Assembly (NCBI GenBank): GCA_039545315.1
Contig: BCIM01000001.1
Coordinates: forward strand, 2,327,783 to 2,391,782
Length of the DNA: 64,000 nucleotides
Reading direction: 5' to 3'
Source of the DNA: Kondoa malvinella
Taxonomy: Eukaryota; Basidiomycota; Agaricostilbomycetes; Agaricostilbales; Kondoaceae
Shown here piece by piece: positions 11,718 through 23,466 of the stretch. The notes below the pieces were generated by a model that was not told the DNA's origin, made no database searches, and worked only from the letters and a program-made list of their open reading frames with translations. Within the stretch, counting starts at the first letter, position 1; each line of letters starts with the position of its first letter. The translations under genes were made by a program, and so were the position numbers.

Positions 11718-13985
11718 TCAAATGAAAGCCGAAACATCGCAACCTCGTCCAAAGTCGTGAATGACGATTTGGTTATCGTGGGAGCAACCTGGATAGACAT
11801 CAGCATAACACAGGACTAGCAAAAGCACTCACTGATGATCTTGGAGCTGTACAACGAAAAGCATGAATCAGATACCCGACAGAGCTTTGTTCTTTCTAAC
11901 GCACCAATCCATAGTCACACCAAACACATAGCTCGTGTGACCTTTATCAAACCTCCTCAACATCTTGCCCTCCTTCGTATCCCAAAGCCTAACACTCTTA
12001 TCATAGCTAACAGAAACCATTCGATTCCTCTTCCTATCGAAAGCTAACCCTCGAACCAGCTCTTCGTGACCTTCGAGCAAATGCAAACATGCGCCAGTGT
12101 TGACGTCCCATACTCGGATAGTAGCGTCGTTGGATCCAGAGACGATTTGATCACCATCCCACGCAACACACGCTAGTCCGCGCTGGTGGCCTGCAAAAAC
12201 GCGTTCGACTTCGCCTGTCTCGATATCCCATTGTCTGCCGTATCGGTCAATATCATACCATATCATACTTTGAACGGACGTACTTGAGGAAAGAATCACC
12301 AGAAGCTGAAATTATGCGGTTATCTTTCAGTCGAACAGCATTGACGGGACCAAAATGCGATTTCAAAACACGATGAGGCTCTCCGCTGTGTCGATCCCAG
12401 ACTCGAATGGTCAGATCCTACTTCACGTGAGACATCGTTGAGACAGTGTCGGGCTGTCACGCACCTTTGAACAAGAAACGAGATATTTGTCATTGAAGGC
12501 CAGACTAAGGACACCGAGGGTATGACCACGTAGCGTTGCTTCTTTCTGCCAAGTCTCAGGATTCCACATGCCGATAGTAGTGTCTGAAGAGCCAGAGACG
12601 AGCAGCGTATCGTCGAATTGAATGCACAGAACCGAGCCGGTATGGCCTTTGAGTACCTTGATGCACTTTTCTTTCTTCAGATCCCATACTCTGCCCCGAC
12701 TGAATAAGTATATCGCCAGGAGAAACAAGAGGGACCTACTTGATGGTCTTATCCCGACTACCACTGATAAGAATATCACCCCTCTTCTGGATGCTATACA
12801 CTGCATCCTCATGCCCTCGCAATAATTTCGTCCTCGCTTTACCCTTTGTCCAATTCCTGTCCAACAGATAATGTTGCTTATAAAGGTAGGCCCAATCCAA
12901 CCCGTTCGAAAGCGGCATAGTAGTCTCAACATTGAACGTCCCACCGTGATAAGGACTAGGTAAAGGTGCAAAAGGAGAGATGGCGGAAGATGAAGTGCGA
13001 CGGATGCTGCCTCGCGATGGAGTAGATTGCATTGGCGGACCGCTATCTGAAGCAGGACTGAGAGGAGCGAGATGCATGCTGCCCAAGTCTGTGATGAGTG
13101 TTGTAAGGCGTTTGGCTACTTTGCCTGCTAGACCTGGCGTTTGAGGTGCTTCGGTTGGATTAGCTGATGGTGAGGATGGATGTCGAGACAGAGGCAGGAA
13201 AGGGTCTGCTGAAGCTGCTTGTGCTGCTGCGGCCGCCAAGAGCTCGGGCTTGATTTGCCAGCCTTCGTTGCGGTAAAAGTGATCGCGCCAAACAATGTTG
13301 TCTAACCGTACCTAAGCTATGCTCAAAAGTAGACAGTGGTAGCCGTACCTGAACAGAGGAGATTCCACGACTTTGACACCGCTCTTGCTTGGCACAAAGT
13401 CAAGGCATCAGAGTGAAGCAAGATGTAGGCGCTGATCTCGCTAGGCAAAGCGCAGAGGAAGTCGACGCGATTGACTCCTGGTTCGCTGAAAGAGACACCT
13501 TCATCAATGACTTCGCCTTCTTCTCCGTCCAGCGGATCAGCGGAAGACGAAGTAGGAGAAGCCTGCACGTCATTCAAGCGACCTTTCTTTGCTGGAGAAG
13601 CGAGACTTCGAGTGAACGCGCCAATGCTATGAGTCCAATTAGAGCTCGTAGTCCCTTTGGCAGCTGTTGTACTACGGGTAGCACGAGCTGGCAGAGCGCG
13701 CACTGGTCGAAACTCCGAAGCTGTAGCGGGCGAAGCATTTGTATTGACAAACCCATTCAGCATGGATGGGAGCACGCGTTGACCACTTCTAGAGGGAGTA
13801 GCCGGTACTGAGGCAGCGCTGCCTTCTTCCTCTGATGATCCATCAGACTCTTCAGATTCGCTTATTTCCTCAGAATCTGTCGTTGTCTCCTCTTCTTCAG
13901 AGTCCGTCTGTTCCAGTTCCACGCTCTCATTGGTCGTGTCAGCTTCAGAAGACGTCGCATAGCTCTGATCAGCTGGTAGCGACAT
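11718..13985 (-). CDS. F-box/WD40 repeat protein (SCF substrate receptor)
   Basis: The acidic, Ser/Thr-rich N-terminus (ATSSEADTTNESVELEQTDS) leads to an F-box, DFLCALPSEISAYILLHSDA...ARAVSKSWNLLCS. After a 47-nt intron this continues SDNIVWRDHFYRNEGW, the usual F-box/WD40 linker. Six or seven WD repeats follow (LLRGHEDAVYSIQKRGDILI, VLKGHTGSVLCIQFDDTLLV, VFAGHQRGLACVAWDGDQIV, LLEGHEELVRGLAFDRKRN). Two late introns bring in DCSKIISCSHDNQIVIHDFG and the stop at 11718. F-box proteins link Skp1/Cullin1 to substrates for ubiquitination. The closest named relatives would be Pof1/Met30 or FBXW7, but I cannot assign one. I chose MSLPADQ (13985) as start because the in-frame extension to 14150 looks non-coding. 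About 650 residues. Confidence 0.82.
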
Positions 13986-14165
13986 CTTGGGGTGTCGACG
14001 TTTGAAAGTAAACACAGGCGTATCAGGGATGGGCAATTTGAAGCTCGCTGAACAGCAGCGAGCTGCTACGCAGGATAGGAGCGTGACATGCAGACTCCGT
14101 GCAGGCGGCAAGTGCTCAAAGATATCAATGGCAAGCATCACTCCAGGCACACCGGTCTCCCATGG

Positions 14166-16054
14166 CTACTCAAGACGCCTTGGCTCGTTCCCTACGCTTG
14201 CTACTTTCCGATCAGCTGAAGTAAACCAGGTGTGAGCTGCCAGATCACCAGCAGATAAATCATGACAAGCCAATACGAAGCTCTTGAGTTTGCCATTGAC
14301 AGTCGAGTCTGCTTCGAGTAGCCGTTTCATAGCTCTTCTTGACAGACAGTGATGATAAGGCATCTGTCCAGTCTATTAATCGTCAGCTAATATAAGAACG
14401 ACTCTTATTGGAACATACAACTAATAGCCAGATGGAAGATCCGAATCGTTGCAGGTCCAAACAAGCTTCCTCAGCGGTGTATTCTCCTGCCAAGCCAAAG
14501 TCAGAAATGCACCAGCGAGAGTCCGGCATGAGAAGTAGGTTGCCTATCTTGATGTCTCGATTGACGACCTTTGCGTCATGAAACAGGTACAGCAATCCAG
14601 AGAGCCATTGGGAAGCGATCGAGAGTATCAGGTCATCGCCGATGGAGCTGCACGACTTTCAGATACGCTTGTGCGCAAGGAGCGGGACCTACAATTCAGC
14701 TCGAGAGTATTCCGCTGGAGCAGAGGTATGCATCTTCAAAATATCTTGGTCTTTTCCAGGAAGAGGTTCGGCCACATGAGCCCAGTATAACTGTTCCTTT
14801 CCGGTCAGCGCGATTCTGGACAATGATTCAAACGCGTACATCACTTGGCTCATACAACTTTGACCAATTCTCGTGAAGCGTTTGCAAGCTGCACAGAGCT
14901 CCCTCGAGACAGATGTAGTCATCTTCTGGCGACAATTCAAGTATAGCGCCGAGAATGTAAGGGGATTTCAAGCGGGCGTAAATTTTCCTCTCAGTCTTCA
15001 TTGAAGCCAGACAGGCCTCTTCTGACCAATATCGCAAGTCATATCCTCTACGAAGCTGAATCAGTATTTCACACGCTTAGATGACAGCATACACACCTGT
15101 CATTCTTTGCGCGCAAAGCCAACTTCACTACAAAGATCCCCGGCTCGCTTATGACTGCTGGCCAAATAGATAGTGGAAGCAGCACCTTCACCCATGACTC
15201 TATGCAGACGAATAGTATTGCTGTGCACAGCTTAGCCAGCATGCCGAGACAAATTTGCGTGAAGAATCACCTAAGGTCGCATGGCAGTGTGTCAACACGA
15301 TCTGTTCCGACCAGCTGTTCTTGAAGGGCCATCAGGAACACAGTGGATGTCGGTGGTATACCAGTAGACCTACTAGAATTACTCCACCGCTTCTCAATTT
15401 TCATCTGATTCTCATTGGTACATATCCCGGTCATACCGAGGCATTCTGCACTGCTCGGACTGAAACACATGTTGTAACAAATTTCAAGCAGATGCGAGAA
15501 CGGCGGTATGCAGACAAGAACGGCAGAGACCGCTTTGAGGAAGGCCAGCAGTGAATGAACAGACAATGACTTCTGGAGCACAATGGGGCCTTCGCTATCG
15601 TCTTTCCATCGAGTCGACAGCTGCATTCGAATCGCATGACTTCCGGAACACGAAGAAATGGGCAGTGAGATCTGCTTGTCAGCAAGCCGGTGAGAAGTCG
15701 GAAATTGTTTGGTCAAAGGAACGAGAATGGGCAACGGTATGATGAAAGCAACTGCGAGAGCTGAGAGAACGCCGAAGGACTGTATGGTAAGGATATACAA
15801 GCGAATCGATGCTGCGCTGAGGAGCAGAGAAGAAAGACGAGGATTACGCCTGAGAATAGGCCACTGACAGGAAGAAAATAGCTCTGTGCTACGCGAAGAC
15901 GTGAGCGCATCAATCCTGCCAGTAGCAGATTCATAGCCTCACTTGTTGCGCGCTCTGACAAATACGCCAAAGCATAAACTTCCAGACAGATGATTGCTTT
16001 GCGCGCAAAGCAAGAGATTCGTACAGGACACGAGAAGGGAAGCAAAGGGATCAA
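14166..16054 (-). CDS. Membrane-anchored atypical protein kinase, possibly decaying
   Basis: The N-terminal part is hydrophobic (FGVLSALAVAFIIPLPILV, then LLAFLKAVSAVLVCIPPF), then a kinase-like domain follows. It has a glycine loop VMGEGAASTIYLASS, a beta-3 strand FVVKLALRAK, a catalytic loop VVNRDIKIGNLLL with Asn in place of the His of HRD, and DFGLAGEY. The usual activation segment and APE motif are missing: DLQRFGSSIWLL follows almost directly. The end resembles helices H and I (FVLACHDLSAGDLAAHTWF). Six short introns reconcile the frames, but between the glycine loop and beta-3 (near 15140-15160) the frame shifts by one base with no splice signals. It is either a sequence error or a real lesion. 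I do not recognise the family. Roughly 530 residues. Confidence 0.5.
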
Positions 16055-16245
16055 CTAAACGCACTGCATTGTGCCATGTCTTGCATGTCGCTGCTCACTG
16101 TCAAGGCTTGTCGTTTATTTCGTCCGTCTTTCCCCTTGACCGCGACACTCTGGCGAACACAAGCTGACACGCCTACATAACAGCAGCTGATATCTCTTTA
16201 TACCTCGTCCCTTTCCGCGAAGCTTCTTGATCCAGACTTTACGAC
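16055..16245. promoter_or_regulatory. Divergent upstream region (kinase / KH protein)
   Basis: This is 191 bp between two divergent starts. It holds pyrimidine-rich tracts (for example tttcgtccgtctttcccctt) and no open frame of interest. Promoter function is inferred from position. Confidence 0.4.
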
Positions 16246-17670
16246 ATGGCTACCGAGCAGATCACAGACCAACTCGCGAGCGCAAGCTTGCAAGAGCCTG
16301 AAGCCCTTCATCAAGACGACCAGACCTATGACGAAAGCAATTACCTCAACCTGAGATCTTTGGTCTCTACTCGCGAAGCGGGAATCATCATTGGCAAAGT
16401 ACGTGCTTACCTCTCGCTCTGTGCGTAGGCTGACCGTCTACAGGGAGGAGCCAATGTCGCTGCTATTCGCGATGCAACTGGCGTAAAGGCTGGTGTTAGC
16501 AAGGCAATACCCGGCGTGCAGGACAGAGTTCTGAGTGTGGGCGGATCTGCAGAAGAGCTATCAAAGGTATCCAGCACTAGTATCTGACTGAAATAATCGC
16601 TTATTCTTCATAGGCCTATTCCATGATTGCGCAAAACCTCGTCGACAATACAACGGCAGATCATGCTGCGCCTGCAAACACGACGTCTACTCCTACGACT
16701 GTTCGTCTTCTCGTCGCTCACGCCGTAATGGGCAGCATCATTGGCAAACAAGGGGCCAAAATCAAGCAGATTCAAGACTCTACCTCCGTCCGTATGGTCG
16801 CTTCCAAAGACCTCTTACCTCAATCTACTGAGCGGGTGGTTGAAATCACTGGCGCACCTTCAAGTATAGGCGAAGCCGTCTTGCAAATTTCACAATGCCT
16901 AGTGGAAGAATCCGAACGAGGCGTCAACACTATTCTTTTCCACCCTGCGAGTGTTTCTGGATCAGCACCAGCAGCGGGAACAGGATCTGGAATGGGCTAC
17001 AATCCTTCGCATCCTGGTGGTTACGGTGGATTGTCAGCTTTATCTTCTGGGTCGAGCTATTCTCGAGGTGGTAGAGGTGGTCGAGGCTATAGATCAGCTA
17101 GTGCGCCGCGTGGTGGGAACGTCAACGGGCAGTCTGGTCAGGGTAGAAGGCCGTCAGAGCAACGAAGTGCTGCACCGGTGGATGATGCAGACCTCAAGAC
17201 TCAGAACATTTCTTTCCCTGCTGATATGATAGGATGCATCATTGTGAGTCTCTTGCCTGCTCGTGAAAAAACGATCGACCTGATACGTGCAATTGTAGGG
17301 TCGAGGAGGCAGTAAGATCAGCGAGATTCGCAAACAGAGCGGAAGTCGCATCAATATCTCAAAAGAGCCGAATCCAGAGAATGGGTATGCCTTTGCGTAC
17401 CCTTTGCCATGCGCATAACTCACAGGTGCAGCAGAGAACGTCTTTTCTCTATCATTGGCACGACAGAATCGTGAGTTGAGATCAGATGCTCAACTACCAT
17501 ATGCTCATCGATCGCTTCATCAGAAACGAACGAGCGCTCTTCCTACTCTACAGCAGCCTTGAAAAAGAGAAGGGTATGTAGCCTGAAAGCGCATGAGCTT
17601 ATCCTCAATCGCTCTTCCTTTCATCACAGAACGTCGCGACAAGGAGCAAGTTGAACAACAACAAGAGTAA
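16246..17670 (+). CDS. Triple KH-domain RNA-binding protein (PCBP/PBP2/Rnc1 type)
   Basis: Three KH domains are visible. KH1 is LRSLVSTREAGIIIGK, an intron, then GGANVAAIRDATGVKAGV. KH2 is VRLLVAHAVMGSIIGKQGAK with IKQIQDSTSVRMVAS. KH3 is ISFPADMIGCII, an intron, then GRGGSKISEIRKQSGSRINI. Each has the GxxG loop (GKGG, GKQG, GRGG). A Gly/Arg/Ser-rich spacer (YSRGGRGGRGYRSASAPRGG) separates KH2 and KH3, and the C-terminus is a Gln/Glu-rich tail ending EQQQE at 17670. This is the layout of poly(rC)-binding proteins, which bind mRNA 3' ends and affect stability and localisation. Five or six short GT-AG introns, about 380 residues. Two of the introns split GxxG loops. Confidence 0.88.
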
Positions 17671-18309
17671 AAGCAAAGCTCTCGCGATCAAACGAAAAGG
17701 GTGAGCACATTTCCGCATGAAGCTGAAGTTCCCACTGAAATCGAAAGCAGCCAATTATCTCTTACGGCCCATAGACCTTTCCAATTTTCCTTCGACAAAT
17801 GTAAACAGCCTTCTGAAAACGCGCTTCTCTTATCCTTCTTCTATATCGTCTTCAAATTTGGGTCCAACGGGGGAGATTTATGGGTTATTCTTCTCTTTTG
17901 GGTCGTTCAGGGCTGAGCGCAGGGATGCAAAGATAAGCTATAAGGAACTGTCCGTGTGAAATGAAACACAGCAGCACAGCACTCTGACCGGTCACCGGTA
18001 AACGTGTGGCTGCCTACCCCACAAACTCGCCGCGATCTTGACAGACGGTCTTGACGTTGCTTGCTGCTGACCTTGACCACAGACTCCTTTGAATCTCTTA
18101 AAAGGCCCTGTCACGATATCATCATCAGAGAGATAGACAAATCTTTTATCGTGTCGCAAAGTGGTCCAACGAGTCAAGAAGTCCGCCGTGTTCAACTTCG
18201 GAGTTACTCAAGCTCGCCCTCCTGCGCTTGAGCTGCTGCAATAGTCTTCATCCTGTGCTGCCCTTCAAGACGTCCTTGCAAGAATTGCTTGCAAAGCTGA
18301 AACAACAGA
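17671..18309. other. Intergenic region with tandem ACCGGT sites and a minus-strand open frame
   Basis: This is 639 bp between the KH gene and the PASK-type kinase. It contains ACCGGT at 17987-17992 and again at 17994-17999. On the minus strand, 17992-18200 is open and looks coding (FLTRWTTLRHDKRFVYLS, then DDDIVTGPFKRFKG), with a GTAGGC donor near its end. I could not find a start in frame: an upstream ATG at about 18252 reads MKTIAAAQAQEGELE and then stops in a different frame. It could be a small or decayed gene on the minus strand; I do not name it. Confidence 0.35.
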
Positions 18310-21003
18310 ATGAGTTCGCCAAATGCTGGTGCTGCAGTGTTCGCTCCTCAAGCGTCTCCGTACAAGGCGTACAGCGGGTTGAACTTTGTCTCGCACAACC
18401 GAAGGTCTTCGCTAGCCGATCTTCCTGTACCGAGCAAAGACGGACCAACATCTTCAGCTTTAGGACAGCGGACTTTGTCAGACCAGCAGCTCGATAGTCC
18501 GCTAGGCAAACCGTCATCTAGATCAAGCACAGATTCTTCCTTCTCTTCGGCGCGGACATCGTCTTCGTTGGCGACTAGCGTAGACTCGCACGACTTAAGC
18601 AGTGCTGCATCTACGGTTACAGGCGAAGACCAACTGCTCGTAACAACTCCTCCAGTAATTTCACAAGAGACACGGAGGCCATCAGATCTCGATACCTTGC
18701 ATACAACGAAATCAACGTCAAGTAATTCCTTCTTGAATGTTAGAGTTCTGGATCCATCACCAGCTGCCTCAGCATCTGCGAGTCCAGCACTCGAACCAGC
18801 TAGTCCAACTATATCCTTACCTCCAGAAGTACAAGACACCCCAACACCGTCGACGAGCAAAAGCCAAGTAATGGATGATTTGGCAGTTAGCAAACCCTCT
18901 TCACCTAACATTTCACCTTCGCGCATGACGACAAGTCGATCAAGCTCTTACGCAGATCTAGCATCCTCTTCATCCTCTCTGAAGCGACAGCATCATCCTC
19001 GACAAAGCATCGGTTCCCTTGTACAAGCTAAAAGAAGACTCGCAAGTGCACCTTTCACCAAACCACCTCGAGAAAGCTCTCTAGCAGACGTTGAGCTACC
19101 TCAGCCTCGACCTGAAGCACCACGGCGAACTCGCTCGCGGCATGCTACCAGATCAATTGACACGCCTTTAGATGGTCAATCGCCTCTGCACCTCAGCTTC
19201 AGCTCTTTAGCTCGACTAGACTCGGAATTGGTAGCTGAAGCACGGTCATCGGAGCTGTCGCATCCGGACAGTGAGCTAGCAAGGTGGTCTTTAGACGCTG
19301 GCAAGTCGTACGATGGGTTATCGAATCTGGTTCTCACACCGACAACGGAAGAATGGAAGCAGCTTGGCGGTGATATTGGTCGGAGTAGGATGAAGTTGAT
19401 GCGGCTCAATTCAAACCGGTCGTTAAACGCCTCTGGTTCAAGAACGCTAGGCGAAGATGTGCGGTACAATTCGGACGAGGTTGAAGACAGTTCAAGTAGT
19501 TCGAGTGGGAGTGATGATGAGGAGGATTATGAGCAAGTTGCAAGACCAGATACAAAACCTTGGAATAGCTCTACTTCACTCAAAGTTGTCGGCAAATCTC
19601 AAACACCACCGTCAGATCAATCAAATCTAGCGCAACGAGTCGGAGCTCCGACAGAAGAGGAGCATGTCGTGGACGAGGCTGATGGATCCGAGGCGCCAAC
19701 AAGGGCGCTATCACAGCATCGCGATTCGATATCAAGAACAGCAGCATCCGGTCTTGTCGGCCTCCGGCGATACAATAGCTCATTCGCAACCGACACTTCT
19801 ACTCTTCTGCAAACTGTCTTATCAACATCGCCTGTGGCGCTAGACTTTCATGGACCCGTAGATCCACGTTCTTATAGTGCTCGGACGGGAGCAAGAACGA
19901 TAGCCGACTTTGCAATCGAGAGCGAAGCAGGCAAGGGCGCATATGGGACAGTCGTCAGAGGTCATGCCAAAGATGCGAATGGGCAACCTGAAGGCGTAAG
20001 CTGAATCTGATGATATCCTGCAGTACTCTGCTGACATGTCCTACAGCCGCCGCTGATCATCAAATACATCATCAAGCAGCGCATCTTGGCAGACTGTTGG
20101 AAGAAACACAAGATACTAGGCCCCATTCCTGTCGAGATCCATGTTCTGGACCACCTTCGCCGAATACCTTATACCGAAGTCTTACCTTGGTCTCTCGCAT
20201 ATACGGGCGACGAAGAGCGACAAACAACAGGTCATCCGAATATCTGTTCCGTTCTCGATTTTTTTGCCGACGCTGAGCACTATTACCTCTGCATGTCACG
20301 CTTTGGGCAAGGCCAAGATCTGTTCGACTATGTAGAAAATGCGCCAGAAGGTCTACCAGTCTCGGACGTCCAGAACATTTTCGCTCAAGTCGCTTCTGCA
20401 ATTACGTTTCTTCACATGCACGGCATCGTACATCGAGATATCAAGGATGAGAATGTTATTCTGGATGGGACGGGCAAAGTGCAGTTGATCGACTTTGGTT
20501 CGGCTGCTTATGTCAAGGAAGGGAGAAAGTTTGATACCTTTTCTGGTACTTTAGAGTGAGTCTCTTTACTGATACAATGTATTCCGCTGAGATCGGGCTA
20601 TAGCTTTGCTGCGCCAGAAGTACTCAGAGGAGAGCGATATGATGGTCGAGAAACCGACATCTGGGCTCTCGGCGTGCTCGGCTATGTTCTGCTCTGCGGC
20701 GAATGCCCATTTTGGAATAGCGAAGAGGCCGCATTGGGTACGTTATGCATGCTAATCTGATTTGAATGTACTGATGCGTTGATTGCAGGTGCTGGACCAT
20801 CCACTAGAGCGGCTGCTGCTCTCCGTCAGAAAGCTCATCCTATTGGTTCGACGGCAATACCGGACCAGCTTGTCGTCGACGCTGTAGATCTGATCTCTCG
20901 CTGCTTGGCAGTCGACAATGCTTTGCGCCCGACCGCGGCTGAAGTCTGTACACATCGGTTCATTGCAATAGAGACGGGCTGGTTTGGATCTAGAGCTGTA
21001 TAA
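18310..21003 (+). CDS. PASK-type serine/threonine kinase without a visible PAS domain
   Basis: The first 500 residues are Ser/Thr/Pro-rich and disordered (for example SSTDSSFSSARTSSSLATS). The kinase domain follows: glycine loop ESEAGKGAYGTVVRGHA, then after an intron PPLIIKYIIKQRILADCW with the beta-3 Lys, the catalytic loop HMHGIVHRDIKDENVILDG, DFG as LIDFGSAAY, and EFAAPEVLRGERYDGRETDI. The insert ILGPIPVEIHVLDHL and the phrase RGERYDGRETDIWALGVLGY are typical of PAS-kinase (yeast Psk1/2) catalytic domains, which control glycogen and sugar partitioning. I see no PAS fold in the N-terminus. Three introns, stop at 21001-21003, about 845 residues. All catalytic residues are present. Confidence 0.82.
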
Positions 21004-21631
21004 TTTATGTCCTTCCTTGAGCATTTTTATGTTGCATTTCAGAGCATTTCACAGTTATTTAGTGAACCCACAAGTCGAGATGAGACTTTCTGATTCGGCT
21101 TTGTGGCCGAAGGGAGGATGGCGAAGAGTCAATTCTCGTTGGCTGCATTTCTTCCACAACGAAGTTCATCTTCCAAAACTACTAGACACTTAGATTGTGA
21201 GTTGCTGATTCTTTGCTCCCGCTCTTCCTCTCTCTCCTCGTCGTGTCTGCATGCGCCTGGCATCGCAATTGCCTCGAGCATCTGCAATCATGCAAAACCT
21301 CGTCATGCCTTTGCGACTTCATTCAGCCTTTGCACAATTGCACTGCAAGCTTCACCTACATCTGGACGACACTCAAGCACATCAAGCGAGCCATATCACC
21401 CAACATTTCAATCATTCATCGCTCAACCATCGCCACTAAAAATTTTCTTCATTGAACCCAACAAGATATCGACGGTCCTGGCGATACAAGACCGGCAATA
21501 CAGTCGATTCGGACACCGCCTGCCTGAACTTTCCTCTTCTTTCTTCACTTCTTGTTCAGGCGTTTGTTCTGTCGAAAATCTTGCTCGTCTAAAAAAACAG
21601 CTAGCTTACTATCTCTCTCGTCTACAGCAAA
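21004..21631. promoter_or_regulatory. TEF1 upstream region, pyrimidine-rich
   Basis: This is 628 bp between the kinase stop and the TEF1 start. From about 21211 it is rich in CT tracts (ctcttcctctctctcctcgtcg, tttcctcttctttcttcactt), as is common before highly expressed fungal genes. A 5'-leader intron ending in ctacag just before caaaATG is possible. No reliable open frame. Confidence 0.5.
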
Positions 21632-23466
21632 ATGGGAAAAGAAAAGGGTCACGTTAACGTCGTCGTCATCGGTCACGTATGCTCTATCCAAGCCTCGTCT
21701 GATTCCCTCCTGATCGTTCTGTGTGTAGGTCGACTCCGGAAAGTCTACCACTACCGGTCACTTGATCTACAAGTGCGGTGGTATCGACAAGGTTTGTCCC
21801 TCGTTATCTAGTCTATAACCATAGCTTACATGGTATGACAGCGAACTATCGAGAAGTTCGAGAAGGAAGCCGCCGAACTTGGCAAGGGTTCATTCAAGTA
21901 CGCGTGGGTTCTTGACAAACTCAAGGCCGAACGTGAGCGTGGTATCACCATCGACATTGCCCTATGGAAGTTCGAAACTCCTAAGTACATGGTTACTGTC
22001 ATCGATGCCCCTGGTCACCGTGATTTCATCAAGAGTATGTTGCCTTCTTCCCCTATTGTTGCCTGCTTACATCTATCGCAGACATGATTACCGGTACCTC
22101 GCAAGCCGATTGCGCTATTCTCATCATTGCCGCCGGTACTGGTGAATTCGAAGCCGGTATCTCCAAGGACGGACAGACTCGAGAGCACGCTTTGTTGGCC
22201 TTCACCCTCGGTGTCCGTCAGCTCATCGTCGCCATCAACAAGATGGACACTACAAAATACTCCGAGTCTCGTTACGAGGAAATTGTTAAGGAAACCTCCA
22301 ACTTCATCAAGAAGGTCGGTTTCAACCCCAAGAACGTTGCCTTCGTACCTATCTCAGGATGGCACGGAGACAACATGATCGAGGAGTCCGCCAACGTGTG
22401 TTTTTTCCTTTTTCTCTTCGACCTTGTCTCATGTTTCGCATAGATGTCCTGGTTCAAGGGATGGAGGAAGGACATCAAGGGTGGTGAAGCCAAGGGCAAG
22501 ACCCTCCTTGAGGCCATTGACGCTATCGAGCCACCTTCCCGCCCTACCGACAAGCCTCTACGTCTTCCTCTTCAGGATGTGTACAAGATCGGTGGTATCG
22601 GCACAGTGCCAGTCGGCCGTGTCGAGACCGGTACCATCAAGGCCGGTATGGTCGTCGTTTTCGCTCCTGCCAACGTCACCACCGAAGTCAAGTCTGTCGA
22701 GATGCACCACGAACAGCTCGAGGCTGGTATGCCAGGTGACAACGTTGGTTTCAACGTAAAGAACGGTCAGTCCTTCAAACTTTCCTGGTATGTGTCTCAT
22801 CTTCATCACAGTTTCCGTCAAGGACATCCGAAGAGGAAACGTCTGCGGTGACACCAAGTCCAACCCTCCAATGGAGGCTGCTTCTTTCAACGCCCAAGTC
22901 ATCGTCCTCAACCACCCTGGTCAGATCGGAGCTGGTTACTCACCAGTCCTCGATTGCCACACCGCCCACATTGCCTGCAAGTTCTCTGAGCTCCTCGAGA
23001 AGATTGACCGTCGATCAGGAAAGGTCATCGAAGAGTCGCCCAAGTGTGAGTATCTCCTCAGCTTCTCGTTGATGATGCTTAGTCCCTCGTTCCAGTCGTC
23101 AAGTCAGGTGACGCTGCCATCGTTAAGATGATTCCTTCCAAGCCTATGGTAAGTTCTTTTGATCCTGTTGAGTCCTTTGTTGTGTCTTATGCCCCTATGC
23201 AGTGCGTGGAGAGCTTCAATGGTTAGAAATTTTGCTTTTTTCATCAAAGACAAAACTTAACATCTTAACAGAATTCCCACCTCTTGGCCGATTCGCCGTC
23301 CGTGATATGAGGCAGACTGTTGCTGTCGGTGTCATCAAGTCGGTCGAGAAGACGTAAGCCTCTCGTTCATGTTCACTTGGCTCATGCTAACATAGAAACA
23401 AACTTTAGCGCAGGCAAGGGTGGCAAGGTCACCAAGGCTGCCGAAAAAGCCACCAAGAAGAAGTAG
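21632..23466 (+). CDS. TEF1: Translation elongation factor 1-alpha
   Basis: EF-1 alpha delivers aminoacyl-tRNA to the ribosomal A site as a GTP complex. The start is [15 protein letters not shown]. After the first intron comes [20 protein letters not shown] (the G1 loop GHVDSGKS spans the intron), then [10 protein letters not shown] (G3), INKMD (G4), and the lysine-rich end [13 protein letters not shown] at 23466. All hallmarks are intact and length is about 460 residues. I place nine introns, with one 19-nt exon at 23203-23221. The gene is a good calibrator of local splice signals because the protein is so conserved: donors GTATGC, GTTTGT, GTGTGT, GTCAGT, GTGAGT, GTAAGT, GTTAGA, GTAAGC, all ending AG. 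Confidence 0.98.

Noticed and set aside
13389..13811. Plus-strand frame of 140 codons
   Set aside because: It overlaps the F-box gene on the other strand, which has clear motifs and splice structure.
13986..14150. N-terminal extension of the F-box protein to an upstream ATG
   Set aside because: The extra residues look like translated non-coding sequence, and MSLPADQ matches an expected acidic start better.
18348..18926. Minus-strand frame of 192 codons
   Set aside because: It is antisense to the Ser-rich N-terminus of the PASK-type kinase and shows no domain.
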